A stretch of DNA of 64,000 nt from Bacteroidales bacterium (GCA_029210585.1 JARGFP010000010.1:62001-126000); one strand, 5' to 3'; shown: positions 44,582 through 54,487, counted from the first letter of the stretch. Program-made: numbers and translations. The notes: generated from the letters alone by a model not told the origin.

Positions 44582-44792
44582 ACATTTATTCTTCATATTA
44601 TACAATTTATGAGGGTTCATACTTATAACTTACATTTTTCGAATTTAGTTCACCTGCCACATTGTTTTCACGATTTTTCTATCACGAAACTTTATTCGGA
44701 CCTGCCCGGTTTTCAGCAGAAGCTGGGAATCAATGGCAGCAATGATTTTAATCATTCCAAAAACGTACCTGGTCCCGGGCGCTTCATTCCTT

Positions 44793-45521
44793 CTACTGTG
44801 CCTTGCCCGTCATGGGGACGAAGCGCACGGGGTATTTCAGATCGCGGATCAGTCTGCCCTTTTCTGTTTTCCTGAGCACAACCAGGAACTGGACCTCGCT
44901 TTCAGCGCCGATGGGGATGACGATCTTACCGCCCGGTTTCAACTGTTCCACCAATGGTTCAGGCACATCTTCCGGCGCGCAGGTTACGATGATCCTGTCG
45001 AATGGGGCGTGTTCGGGCCAGCCTGCATATCCGTCTCCAACTTTTACATGCACATTGGTATATCCCAGTTGAAGGAGCGTGTTTTTTGCCCTGTTTCCCA
45101 GTTCAGGAACGATCTCAATGGTAAAGACTTCCGCTTCCATTTCTGCCAGTACTGCGGCCTGGTAGCCGCTTCCGGTGCCTATTTCAAGGATTTTCTGTCC
45201 ATTTTCCGGCTCCAGTAATTGTGTCATGGATGCCACGATCACCGGCTGGGAAATGGTTTGATCGTAACCAATGGGCAGTGGTCGGTTCGCGTAGGTATAC
45301 CGTGCCACATTGTCCGGCACAAAAACATGCCGGGGCACTGCATACATGGCATCCAGCACACCAGGATCGCTGATCCTGATTCCCTGGTAATCTGCGATTT
45401 CCTCGTAAACGAGTTTCCTTCGTTCTTCCTGCCGTTCACTGAAGGCAGGATGATCGTGCTGGGCAGACAATACAGCAGCAACAACCAGTCCGCATAGCAA
45501 TAAGATCAATTTCAAGCGCAT
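44793..45521 (-). CDS. pcm: protein-L-isoaspartate O-methyltransferase, exported form
   Basis: Repairs isoaspartyl residues using S-adenosylmethionine. The 242 residues start with a signal peptide (LILLLCGLVVAAVLSAQ), then VPRHVFVPDNVARYTYANRP, YDQTISQPVIVASMTQLL, the SAM-binding ILEIGTGSGYQAAVLA and PFDRIIVTCAPEDVPEPL. Pcm is normally cytoplasmic, so the signal peptide points to a periplasmic version, a form known in some Bacteroidota and Proteobacteria. The neighbour upstream is a methyltransferase remnant on the other strand. Confidence 0.9.
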   Translation of the reverse strand: MRLKLILLLCGLVVAAVLSAQHDHPAFSERQEERRKLVYEEIADYQGIRISDPGVLDAMYAVPRHVFVPDNVARYTYANRPLPIGYDQTISQPVIVASMTQLLEPENGQKILEIGTGSGYQAAVLAEMEAEVFTIEIVPELGNRAKNTLLQLGYTNVHVKVGDGYAGWPEHAPFDRIIVTCAPEDVPEPLVEQLKPGGKIVIPIGAESEVQFLVVLRKTEKGRLIRDLKYPVRFVPMTGKAQ

Positions 45522-45641
45522 AGGTGTATTTTTTTCAGATTAAATCTGATTCACTTACAACAATGCAAAGTTACAAAATCCTGTCAGGAGAGATGAATCC
45601 GGGTTGCTTTTCTCTACTTTGCCAGGGAATCATTATCTTGT

Positions 45642-45950
45642 TGAAAATATGCTCCACTGTATTGCACCATACACCAGTTCAGGACGGATACCGGGCTGGA
45701 ATTGCTGAAAGCACTGCAACGCATCGCAAACAGGATATTGATCGCCGATTACCATCATCCACTGCCCGGGGGATTTTCCGGGGGCCTCACGCGGCTCATA
45801 GAACGAATGGCAGGGCAGGAGCACAACAGCTGTTTCCGTGCCTGCCTGGCCAGCGGGGGACTGCCCGGGATAACGGAAGAGGTCTTTCCGGATGACCCGG
45901 TCACCATTCAGCAGGCAGGCAGCGTATTTACGCTCGCTACCATTGGATAG
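45642..45950 (+). pseudogene. remnant of a SAM-dependent methyltransferase (C-terminal part)
   Basis: The frame begins after a stop at 45639 without a start codon and reads LLKALQRIANRILIADYHHP, then GGLTRLIERMAGQEHNSCF and ACLASGGLPGITEEV. This resembles the C-terminal third of class I methyltransferases of the UbiE type, where an RxLIADY strand is followed by a TRLIERLAG-like helix. The SAM-binding N-terminal domain is absent; upstream DNA encodes nothing recognisable. I judge it a decayed fragment. The rest of the 488-nt gap between pcm and the RND gene shows no other gene. Confidence 0.55.
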
Positions 45951-46009
45951 GTTCATCTTGCGGACAAGAGCACTTCCGGTAATGGCGCTCTCCGCAGGCG
46001 TCTTTGATA

Positions 46010-49000
46010 CTATTCCTCAACAGTTTCCCCGTTTTCGATCCTTCGGAGTCTGATCATGCGGGTATTGATCATCTTGCTGATCTGCACGGTGATCTTGTAC
46101 ATCACCGGGACGATCACGAGTGTCAGGAACGTGGCAAAGGTCAGTCCGAAGATCACGGTCCAGGAGATCGGTCCCCAGAAGATCACCATGTCGCCGCCGA
46201 AAAAGATATTCGGTTTCAGTTCCCGCAGCAGCCCGCCGAAGTCGATGTTCAGACCCACCGCCAGCGGGATCAGTCCCAGGATGGTTGTGATTGCGGTCAG
46301 CAGCACCGGCCGGAGCCTGGTACGTCCGCCTTCGATGATTGTATCGGTGGCATGGTGCACCGGCAGAAATTCGCCCTCGCGCAGACCGAGTTCCCTGCGT
46401 TTGGCTTTCTTCAGCAATTCAATGTAGTCGATCAGCACAATGGCATTGTTTACCACGATACCGGCCAGGGATACGATCCCGATCCCTGTCATCACCACCA
46501 CGAAATCCATCCGGAAGGTGGCAATACCGCCGAATACACCGATGGTGCTAAACAGCACGCTTGCCAGGATAATCGCCGGTTTCACGATCGAATTGAACTG
46601 TGTGACCAGGATCATCAGGATAATCGCGACGGCGATCAGCAGTGCGTTGATCAGGAATGCCATGGATTCCCGTTGTTCTTCCTGCTCGCCGCCAAATTCG
46701 TAAGTGTACCCTTCGGGGAAATCGTACGCTTCCAGCACTCCGGCCAGTTGCTGGTTGATTCGCGTGGCATTGTATCCTTCGATCACATTGGACGACAATG
46801 TGATCACGCGCCTGAGGTCTTTTCTTTTCACTGCACCATAGGTACTTCTGTATTCCACATCGGCCAGTGCCGAAAGCGGTATATTGATCAGCTGTCCGTT
46901 GTCCACGTACGAAATCCCCATATTCAGCAGGGTAGAGGAATTATAGCGGTATTCCTCCTTCAGTCGCATGTTGATGGGGTATTCTTCCTCACCCACTTTG
47001 AAATCCGATACTTCCCTTCCAAACAGGGCGGTACGCAGTGTATTTGCCACCTGGTAAGTGGAGAGGCCATAGCGCATCAGTTTGTCCCTGTCGAGTTTCA
47101 CCAGCAGTTCCGGCTTGCCCAGGTCGAGGTCCATGGTCAGACCTTCCAGTCCCATGATCCCTGCCTCGTCGATCCTGTGCAGGACCGAGTCGGTGAGCAT
47201 GATTATCTGTTCAAAATCATCCCCTGCGATTTCAATGCTCACAGGGTCCCCGGCAGGGGGTCCCATGCGATCCTTTTCAATGGACAATACCACGCCAGGA
47301 TAGCGATTGAGCAGATGGTCAGTGAGCTCACGCTGGATTTTCGAGGTTTCGATACCGTCGCGCAGTTCATATTCCACGAATGATACGGTGGTCAGTGCCT
47401 CGTTGGGATTGTTGCCTGCCTCGAACTGGTCGTTGCCCACACCTACCGTGGTGAGTACCGATTTGACAATATCGCGGTAGGGTTCGATGATCCCGTTCAC
47501 ATCTGATTCCAGTTCCTTCATGAAGTTATTGGTGGCAGTGACATCGGTTCCGATGGGCAGCTCTGCCACGATATTGATGTAGGAAGGCTCATTATCGGGA
47601 AAGAAAACCACGTTTACGTCCCTGGCCTGGAAAAACCCGATGGCAAAGATCAGCAGTATGAAGGTTCCGATAAAGAAGAAAACCGGGTTCCATTTCCTGA
47701 GTGCGAATCTGAGAAACCTGGAATATACCCCATCCAGCCAGTCGAGGAACACATTCTGGAACCAGTCTTCTGCTTTGTGGAAAAACAATGCATTCAGCAG
47801 GCCGATGATACCAAATATGATGGCCAGGGTGGCGATGGCGTTCCATCCCGGGATATAGAACAAACCGCCTGCACCTATGAATGACAGGGCGATAATCAAC
47901 CCACGCTTCACATTGGGCATGTTGTTCTTCCGGTCGGGTCCCATCCTGATGAATGTAGCGGAAAACACCGGTACGATGATCAGTGCCACGAACAGGGAAG
48001 AGGTTAGCACGATGATCAGTGTGATCGGCAGGTTCTTCATGAACTCGCCCGTAACCCCGCCCCAGAAAGCCAGGGGCAGGAAAGCCGCAAGCGTGGTGGA
48101 GGTAGAAGTGATAATGGGGTATGCGATCTCCCCGACAGCGCGACGTGCTGCTTCATAGGGACCGAATCCCCGGTCCACGAACCTGTATATATTTTCCACC
48201 ACCACGATGGCATTGTCGACGAGCAGACCGAGTGCCAGGATGAGAGCAAAGAGCACGATGAGGTTCACTTTGAAGCCGAGCGCATTCAGGATAATAAACG
48301 AGAGGAACATGGACATGGGAATGGCCAGTCCGACGAACAGGGCATTTCTTGTGCCCAGGAAATAGAAGAGCACAAGGATCACGAAGATCACGCCCATGAT
48401 CATGCTGTTTTCCAGGTTACTCAGCTGCATACGGATCATTTCCGACTGGTCATTCGTCAGGGTGACAGTCATCTCGGGTGGCAGGTCACCACTGGCTTCG
48501 GCCTGGTCGATGATCGCGAAGATCTGGTCAGTGGCTTCCAGCAGGTTTTCACCACTTTTCTTGATCACCTGTACACTCACCACCGACTGGTTGTCGAGCC
48601 TGGTAAAGGTTTTCGGTTCTTCGTAGCCATCTGTAACGGTGGCTACATTCTTCAGGTACACCACAACTTCGCCTTCGCGTTTCACGATGATATTCTCCAA
48701 CTCCTTTACGTCTTCAAATTCACCCACTGTCCGCACGGAGCGACGGGTATCGCCCAGTTTGATCTCACCGCCGGAGATGGATACATTCTCCTGGGAGATG
48801 GCAAACTCGATATCGTCGAACGAAAGTCCGTAGGATTCCATCTTCAGGAGGTCCACATCCACCTTGATCTCACGCTCATCCACCCCGCGGATCTCCACTT
48901 TAGAGATCTCGCCTACCGATTCAATTCGTTCTTCCAGGATTTCGGCATAGTTCTTCAGTTCCTCCACGCTGAAAACGCCCGACAGGTTGATGTTGATGAT

Positions 49001-49438
49001 GGGGAATTCGGAAAAATCGATATCCTGCACCAACGGATCGAACAGCAGGTCGCCCGGTAACTCGCTTTTGGCTTTGTCCACGGCATCCTTTACATCCTGC
49101 AGTGCCACCTTGATATCCACATCTGTATTGAATTCCACGATGATCATCGAGGCATCCTGTGCTGATGTGGAGGAGATTTCCTTGATTCCTGTAACAGATT
49201 CGATTTCTTTTTCAAGGGGCCTGGTGATCAGGTTCTCAATATCCAGTGGCGGGTTGCCCGGGTAGGTGGTCTGCACCAGCACGGTTGGCAGCACGATCTC
49301 GGGGAACAGCTCTTTGGGCAGGTTCCGGTAGGAGAAGATCCCGAAAAAAATGATCAGCGCGGTGAGCAGGAAAACAGTGTTCCTGTTCTTCAGTGCCGCC
49401 GTGGTTATTTTAAATTCTCTGAATTTCTGCTTGCTCAT
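46010..49438 (-). CDS. RND efflux transporter permease (HAE1/AcrB family)
   Basis: A 1142-residue inner-membrane pump. TM1 lies near residue 15 (VFLLTALIIFFGIFSYRNLP). Features include PTVLVQTTYPGNPPLDIENL, the central TM helices with ALGLLVDNAIVVVENIYRF near residue 405 (proton-relay Asp), and the second half with GIVSLAGIVVNNAIVLIDY near 985. The longer middle linker (about 510-600, with PNVKRGLIIALSFIGAGG) makes it larger than AcrB. It is the last gene of the tetR-tolC-MFP-RND operon; the substrate is unknown. Confidence 0.93.
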   Translation of the reverse strand: MSKQKFREFKITTAALKNRNTVFLLTALIIFFGIFSYRNLPKELFPEIVLPTVLVQTTYPGNPPLDIENLITRPLEKEIESVTGIKEISSTSAQDASMIIVEFNTDVDIKVALQDVKDAVDKAKSELPGDLLFDPLVQDIDFSEFPIININLSGVFSVEELKNYAEILEERIESVGEISKVEIRGVDEREIKVDVDLLKMESYGLSFDDIEFAISQENVSISGGEIKLGDTRRSVRTVGEFEDVKELENIIVKREGEVVVYLKNVATVTDGYEEPKTFTRLDNQSVVSVQVIKKSGENLLEATDQIFAIIDQAEASGDLPPEMTVTLTNDQSEMIRMQLSNLENSMIMGVIFVILVLFYFLGTRNALFVGLAIPMSMFLSFIILNALGFKVNLIVLFALILALGLLVDNAIVVVENIYRFVDRGFGPYEAARRAVGEIAYPIITSTSTTLAAFLPLAFWGGVTGEFMKNLPITLIIVLTSSLFVALIIVPVFSATFIRMGPDRKNNMPNVKRGLIIALSFIGAGGLFYIPGWNAIATLAIIFGIIGLLNALFFHKAEDWFQNVFLDWLDGVYSRFLRFALRKWNPVFFFIGTFILLIFAIGFFQARDVNVVFFPDNEPSYINIVAELPIGTDVTATNNFMKELESDVNGIIEPYRDIVKSVLTTVGVGNDQFEAGNNPNEALTTVSFVEYELRDGIETSKIQRELTDHLLNRYPGVVLSIEKDRMGPPAGDPVSIEIAGDDFEQIIMLTDSVLHRIDEAGIMGLEGLTMDLDLGKPELLVKLDRDKLMRYGLSTYQVANTLRTALFGREVSDFKVGEEEYPINMRLKEEYRYNSSTLLNMGISYVDNGQLINIPLSALADVEYRSTYGAVKRKDLRRVITLSSNVIEGYNATRINQQLAGVLEAYDFPEGYTYEFGGEQEEQRESMAFLINALLIAVAIILMILVTQFNSIVKPAIILASVLFSTIGVFGGIATFRMDFVVVMTGIGIVSLAGIVVNNAIVLIDYIELLKKAKRRELGLREGEFLPVHHATDTIIEGGRTRLRPVLLTAITTILGLIPLAVGLNIDFGGLLRELKPNIFFGGDMVIFWGPISWTVIFGLTFATFLTLVIVPVMYKITVQISKMINTRMIRLRRIENGETVEE

Positions 49439-49490
49439 GTTCTTGCTTGTTATTCGATGCTCCTCAAGGGGACGTCATCTCGTGCCAGTG

Positions 49491-50633
49491 TTATTCAATA
49501 ATCCTTACGGGTGCCTCGTCACTTACCAGGTTGTACCCGGCCACGATCACCTGGTCACCTGCCTGGATCCCCTCAGTGATCATGGTGACATCCTGAACCG
49601 TTCTTCCGGTCTTCACATATACCTTTTCAGCTTTTGATCCTCCAGTCGCCTCATTGATGCGGAACAGGAACGTGCCGTTAAAATCTTCCTTCAGGATGAT
49701 GGAGGGGACCAGCAGGGCATTTTCGTCAGAAAAATCCCGGAGCCTTATGGATGAAAGCATATTGGGTTTCAGCTGTTGTTCGCTGTTGTCTACAAGCACT
49801 TCCACGTTGAAGGTGCGGGTCACCGGGTCGATCACCATGCCTGTCCTGTGCACCGGACGTTCCAGCTGCAGGTCGGGCAGGGAAGCAAAGCACAGTGCAG
49901 CCATTTCACCTACCCTGACTTTCCCGAGGAAGGATTCGGATACCTCAGCGGTGATACGTATCTTGTCGAGGTTCACCAACCGGAGCATTTGCATGCCGGG
50001 GGAGGCCAGTTCGCCGGTTTTGACCATAATGTCATCCACCACGCCGGCAAACGGGGCACGGATGAACGCCATTTCAAGCTGGGACTGAAGGGTGGCAAGT
50101 CGTGCTTCGAGCGATTCCTTGTTGTTTTTTGCTTCCAGGTACTGCAGTTCGCTGCCGATCTCCTTTTCCCACAGCTGCTTTTGCTTTTCGAAGATTTTGG
50201 CAGCCAGCCCGAGATTGGTCTTCACCTCATCGATATTGCTTTGCGTGACATCGGTTTTCAGGCGGATCAGGAGCTGCCCCTGTTGGACCCGGTCACCCCG
50301 GTTCACAAGTATGGAGCTGACCTGTCCGTTCACTTCCGGGCTGATGAATGCATCCTGCAACGCTTCCACGGTCCCGGTAGCTTCGAAAAAGCTTGAAAAC
50401 GATTCCGGGGTCATTTTTTTCACCTCCACTACTATTTGCCTGGCTTCACGCTGGCCCTGGTCCGGGCTGTTTTCCTGCTGCTGTTTCTTCTCCTGTTCCA
50501 ATTCACTGATCTTCTGGTTGTATTCTTCAACCAGTTGCCTGTATTCGGCAATTTCTGCATCAATATCCTTCTGTCCCTGTGGTGCACATGAAGTGATAAA
50601 GAGCGCGATAACGATATAGACGATATTTTTCAT
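49491..50633 (-). CDS. RND periplasmic adaptor (membrane fusion protein), lipoprotein
   Basis: A 380-residue adaptor. The signal ending IALFITSC gives a lipid anchor. A coiled-coil region rich in E, K and Q (residues about 25-65) is followed by a biotinyl-lipoyl hairpin (EALQDAFISPEVNGQVSSIL, NRGDRVQQGQLLIRL), an alpha-helical hairpin about 120-190, the returning lipoyl half (FIRAPFAGVVDDIMVKTGEL) and beta-barrel domain (LDKIRITAEVSESFLGKV). It bridges the RND pump and the TolC channel. An unusual second coiled coil is present before the lipoyl domain. Confidence 0.92.
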   Translation of the reverse strand: MKNIVYIVIALFITSCAPQGQKDIDAEIAEYRQLVEEYNQKISELEQEKKQQQENSPDQGQREARQIVVEVKKMTPESFSSFFEATGTVEALQDAFISPEVNGQVSSILVNRGDRVQQGQLLIRLKTDVTQSNIDEVKTNLGLAAKIFEKQKQLWEKEIGSELQYLEAKNNKESLEARLATLQSQLEMAFIRAPFAGVVDDIMVKTGELASPGMQMLRLVNLDKIRITAEVSESFLGKVRVGEMAALCFASLPDLQLERPVHRTGMVIDPVTRTFNVEVLVDNSEQQLKPNMLSSIRLRDFSDENALLVPSIILKEDFNGTFLFRINEATGGSKAEKVYVKTGRTVQDVTMITEGIQAGDQVIVAGYNLVSDEAPVRIIE

Positions 50634-50653
50634 AGGATTACAAAAAAGTGTGC

Positions 50654-52099
50654 TTAAATCTTGTTCATTAATATGTCGAGTGTTACTTTGGCATTCAGTA
50701 GTTCCACCATTGCGGATGTATAGTTGCTGAGTGTCTGGAGGAACTGGTCGTTCACCTGCGTAAGTTCCAGGCTGCCGGCAAGTCCCCCGTTGTATTTGGT
50801 TTTCGTGGTATTGACCACCTTCTGTGCGAGCACCAGGTTTTTCTTTTCACTGCTGAATTTTTCATACGCATTCGCCAGGTCATACTGTGCCTGCATGAAT
50901 TCGACTTTCAGTCCCCGGGCCGTGAATTCCCTGGTGTTTCTCGCCTGTTCGTATGCGATCCGTTTCTGCGCCACACCGGCCATTCTAAGTCCGCTGCTGA
51001 ACAACGGGATGTTCAACGATAGTCCCACCGCCGATGCCTTGTACCAGTCCTCCTCCGTATCAAACAGGTTGAACTCATCCCGCTGTGCCGTGAAGTCCAT
51101 GGTAAAAAAAGCAGAGAGGTTGGGCATGTATTCGGTTTGCTTCAGTTTCATATCCATGTATGCCAGTTGTTCCTGGTCACGAAGTATCTGGTAGTCAAGG
51201 TTTGATTCCACATCCATCTCCACTGATCCGAGCACCTGGTAATCGAGTGCTTCCACGAAATCCTCCAGTTTGTCGGTCAGCTCGATTTCCTCACTGGCAT
51301 CGAGTCCCATCTGGAATTTCAGGAGGCTCCGGGAGGCCACCAGTTGCCGTTCCATGGACAATACCGCGTTTTCAAGATCGGAGAAGGTAACCTCCAGCTG
51401 GTCCACCTCGATTTCTTCGATGAACCCGGCCTTGTAGAGTTCACGGGTATCCTCAAGGGTAGCCTGCATATTCGCGAGATTGCCACGAAGGGCTTCCAGT
51501 GTTTGTTCCGAAAGCAATACGATATAATACCCTTGTGTAACAGTCTCTTTCACCTGCTGTTCTGTCAGTTCGCGGTTCGTCTGGGTAAATTCCTTAAAGA
51601 CCTTCGCAGTCTGAAGCCCCACAATGAATGATCCGCTGAAGATCACCTGGTTCGCCACCATTCCTGCTGTAGCAAAGTGTTTGGTACCGAACTGCACTTC
51701 GATCTTGTCTGACGGATCGCCCAGGAAGTCGGGGATCAGCGTGGTGGCAAGACTGAGGTTGTTGTTGTAGTTGACAGAAGCGCTGACCTGGGGCAGTCCG
51801 GAGGCGGTGGCTTCCCAGACCCGCTTGTCGGCCGACAATACATCCAGGCGCGCATTCTCGGCGTTCAGGTTATGGACCACCGCGTGCTCCATTGCTTCAC
51901 TTAGAGAGAAGGAACGGGGTGCCTCGGCCTGTTCGTGCAATCTCACCTGCACAGGTTCCTGCACCGCTTTTTGTTCGGCCGGTACCTCTTCCTGTACTGG
52001 TTCTTTTATGCTGGCGATTACCGGTTCCTGCACAGGCTGCTGGGCCAGTAAGGTCAGACCTGCGATAATGCCTGTACATGTCAGTATGAATTTTCTCAT
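50654..52099 (-). CDS. TolC-family outer-membrane efflux channel
   Basis: A 481-residue outer-membrane factor with signal peptide (FILTCTGIIAGLTLLAQ). Two OEP repeats of helical hairpins cover about 50-480 (SLSEAMEHAVVHNLNAENAR, EEIEVDQLEVTFSDLENAVL, LELTQVNDQFLQTLSNYTSA). Between the signal and the first repeat lies an extra 40-residue stretch made of PVQ/EPV units (residues 20-55), not typical of TolC proteins. The start overlaps the tetR stop by four bases. Confidence 0.9.
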   Translation of the reverse strand: MRKFILTCTGIIAGLTLLAQQPVQEPVIASIKEPVQEEVPAEQKAVQEPVQVRLHEQAEAPRSFSLSEAMEHAVVHNLNAENARLDVLSADKRVWEATASGLPQVSASVNYNNNLSLATTLIPDFLGDPSDKIEVQFGTKHFATAGMVANQVIFSGSFIVGLQTAKVFKEFTQTNRELTEQQVKETVTQGYYIVLLSEQTLEALRGNLANMQATLEDTRELYKAGFIEEIEVDQLEVTFSDLENAVLSMERQLVASRSLLKFQMGLDASEEIELTDKLEDFVEALDYQVLGSVEMDVESNLDYQILRDQEQLAYMDMKLKQTEYMPNLSAFFTMDFTAQRDEFNLFDTEEDWYKASAVGLSLNIPLFSSGLRMAGVAQKRIAYEQARNTREFTARGLKVEFMQAQYDLANAYEKFSSEKKNLVLAQKVVNTTKTKYNGGLAGSLELTQVNDQFLQTLSNYTSAMVELLNAKVTLDILMNKI

Positions 52100-52734
52100 T
52101 GTTCAGTTTGTTTTTCAGATTGATCCAGTTGCTGCCTGAAGTATTTCAGTCCTTTATCGTTGCAGATACCATGAATGTGGTACTTGAATATTTCATCAAT
52201 GAACCTGCCTGCAGAGAGTTCTTCTTCATCAACAATCCCCGATGCATGCAGCATTTCCACCCGGGCCACATGTAATTTCGAAATGACACGGGCATCCATG
52301 TCCTGCCTGAAAAGACCTTCAGCGACCCCTTTTTCGAGGTTGCGCATGATCATCTCATATAGTTTTTTTCTCTTGTACTCCACCCATTCGTTATAGATCG
52401 CCGGGTAATATTTTTTCAGGTCGAAATAGAACGTGGGACTGTGGATGCTCTGACTGAGGTGGATCTGTTTGTTCACGTGCATCAGCTCATCGATGGCGTT
52501 CATTTCCGAACGAAACATTTTCTCCATCGATTTTCGCTGCAGTTCAATTTCATAGTCGATCACTTTCCGTATCAGGTCCTGCTTGTCGGTAACGTGCCGG
52601 TACAGGGTCTTCTTCGATATACCCAGTTCACGGCACAGATCGTCCATCGTGATGGATTTGATCCCGTATTTGCTGTACAGCGACAATGCGCTGTTCAGAA
52701 TCCTTTCTGTGCCTGTTAATGCTGTTGTATACAT
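52096..52734 (-). CDS. TetR/AcrR-family regulator
   Basis: A 212-residue repressor-type protein. The N-terminal HTH is IKSITMDDLCRELGISKKTLYRHVTD at about residue 25-50; the remaining helices form the ligand-binding domain. It is the first gene of the efflux operon and its stop overlaps the tolC start (ATGA), so it probably regulates its own operon in response to a pump substrate. The 199-nt gap to the divergent GNAT gene must hold the promoter. Confidence 0.9.
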   Translation of the reverse strand: MYTTALTGTERILNSALSLYSKYGIKSITMDDLCRELGISKKTLYRHVTDKQDLIRKVIDYEIELQRKSMEKMFRSEMNAIDELMHVNKQIHLSQSIHSPTFYFDLKKYYPAIYNEWVEYKRKKLYEMIMRNLEKGVAEGLFRQDMDARVISKLHVARVEMLHASGIVDEEELSAGRFIDEIFKYHIHGICNDKGLKYFRQQLDQSEKQTEQ

Positions 52735-52933
52735 CGGGTACGAATTTTATGTAAAAAGTTTCCCTGGTATTCAGCAGTTAGAAACAAGGGTTGTTGAAAA
52801 TTGTTCAGGCAATTTTGTTAAATTGTTAAGAAAAAAAGTTAAACAAAAAATAATGTTGGTGGAAAAATATTTGCGTATTTCGAATATTTCTGTATAATGT
52901 CGGTGGCGATTAACATTAAATTTCAAAAAAAGT

Positions 52934-53383
52934 ATGATAGAAACGAAAGTGTTTAACGAAACAACCAAACCGGATGCAGCAACGCGCACCGCGATCATTG
53001 ATTTCCTCTACAAACACCTGGAGCAGTTCGGGGATGCCTGGGACGATATTGCCAGGGCAGTGGATTATTCCCTGAAAAACTACGAATCCTTCGGAGGGTT
53101 TGTACTTGTCTCTTATTTCGGCAACCAGATGTCGGGAGTGGTCGTGGTGAACCGGACCGGGATGAAAGGGTATATTCCAGACAACATACTCGTGTACATT
53201 GCCACGCACAATGAAATGCGGGGACAGGGTATTGGCAAACACCTGATGAAAGAGACGCTTGCCCTCGCAGACGGGGATGTTGCATTGCACGTGGAGCCTG
53301 ACAACCCGGCACGTTTCCTCTATGAAAAAGTGGGGTTTACAAGCAAATACAAGGAAATGCGCTACAAGCAGGCTGAAATCTAA
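52934..53383 (+). CDS. GNAT-family N-acetyltransferase
   Basis: A 149-residue protein. The acetyl-CoA pyrophosphate loop NEMRGQGIGKHLMKETLALA (residue about 95, the R/Q-x-x-G-x-G/A form) and VEPDNPARFLYEKVGFTSK near the end are the family features. It lies 20 nt upstream of a racemase-like gene on the same strand, so an amino acid or amine substrate is possible. Its divergent neighbour is the tetR-efflux operon. Confidence 0.85.
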   Translation: MIETKVFNETTKPDAATRTAIIDFLYKHLEQFGDAWDDIARAVDYSLKNYESFGGFVLVSYFGNQMSGVVVVNRTGMKGYIPDNILVYIATHNEMRGQGIGKHLMKETLALADGDVALHVEPDNPARFLYEKVGFTSKYKEMRYKQAEI

Positions 53384-53403
53384 CGCTCTATAAACAAAAA
53401 AAA

Positions 53404-54474
53404 ATGGCGTTCATTGAATTAGAAATCAAAAAGTTAAAGGAGAATTACAATCACCTTGACAAGTTGTTCAGTAAGCATGACATCCAGTTTTCGGTGGTAT
53501 CCAAAATGCTCTGCGGCAATAAATTATATCTCTCCGAATTGCTGAAGCTGGGCGTGAAGCAGGTGTGCGATTCACGGGTATCCAATCTGAAGACCCTCAA
53601 GTCCATCAATCCGGATATCGAAACCATTTACATCAAGCCACCTGCAAAGCGCACCCTGAAAAGCGTGGTGCAGTATGCTGATATCAGCATGAACACAGAG
53701 ATCAATACCATCAAGTTATTGTCAGAAGAGGCGCAGCGGCAGAACAAGAAGCACAAGATCATCATCATGATCGAGCTGGGTGAGCTTCGCGAAGGAATCA
53801 TGGGGGAAGATTTTATGGCTTTCTACGAAGAGGTGTTCAGGCTGAAGAACATCGAAGTCGTGGGCATCGGAACGAACCTCACCTGCCTCTACGGCGTGTT
53901 GCCCAACCACGACAAGCTGATCCAGCTTTCCCTGTATGAGCAGCTGGTGGAAGCCAGGTTCAACCGCCATATTCCCTATGTTTCAGGCGGTTCCTCTGTA
54001 ACGATCCCGTTGATCCACCAGAAGCTGCTTCCGGCCGGCATCAACCATTTCAGGGTGGGAGAGACCCTGTTCATGGGATCCAACCTGTTCAAAAACGAAA
54101 CATTCCGGCACATGCATTCCGATGTGTTCAAGCTCTATTCAGAGATCATCGAACTAAGCGAGAAACCGCAGGTGCCGATCGGAGAACTGGGGCATAACGT
54201 GGAGGGTACCTCCTTTGAATTCAACGAGGAGGACAAGGGAAAACGCTCCTACAGGGCCATCATAGATATCGGATTGCTGGATGTGGAGCAGGATCATATC
54301 TTTCCCGTTGACAAGGACCTCAGCGTGGTGGGTGCCAGTTCAGACATGTTCGTGATCGACCTGGGCGACAATAAAAAGGACTACAAGGTAGGCGACCTCC
54401 TGGAGTTCAACATGGATTACATGGGAATGCTCCGGACAATCAATTCGAGGTACATCGACAAGCGGGTGAAGTAA
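53404..54474 (+). CDS. alanine/ornithine racemase-family PLP enzyme
   Basis: A 356-residue fold-type III enzyme. FSVVSKMLCGN at about residue 30 supplies the PLP-lysine (Lys34), and IMIELGELREGIMGED, YVSGGSSVTIPLI and GINHFRVGETLFMGS form the rest of the barrel. Similarity is to the ornithine racemase (Orr) subgroup used in ornithine oxidation by Clostridium, rather than to the classical Alr, which is encoded separately at 62044. The substrate in this organism is unproven. It is paired with the GNAT gene. Confidence 0.8.
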   Translation: MAFIELEIKKLKENYNHLDKLFSKHDIQFSVVSKMLCGNKLYLSELLKLGVKQVCDSRVSNLKTLKSINPDIETIYIKPPAKRTLKSVVQYADISMNTEINTIKLLSEEAQRQNKKHKIIIMIELGELREGIMGEDFMAFYEEVFRLKNIEVVGIGTNLTCLYGVLPNHDKLIQLSLYEQLVEARFNRHIPYVSGGSSVTIPLIHQKLLPAGINHFRVGETLFMGSNLFKNETFRHMHSDVFKLYSEIIELSEKPQVPIGELGHNVEGTSFEFNEEDKGKRSYRAIIDIGLLDVEQDHIFPVDKDLSVVGASSDMFVIDLGDNKKDYKVGDLLEFNMDYMGMLRTINSRYIDKRVK

Positions 54475-54487
54475 TTTAGAATTTATT

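Noticed and set aside
45633-45956. 107-codon minus-strand frame opposite the methyltransferase remnant
   Set aside because: No recognisable family, whereas the plus strand shows a coherent methyltransferase-like segment.
46004-47383. 459-codon plus-strand open frame opposite the RND gene
   Set aside because: It is the antisense of a clear AcrB-type gene; it has no recognisable domains and is rich in His/Gln from the reversed codons.
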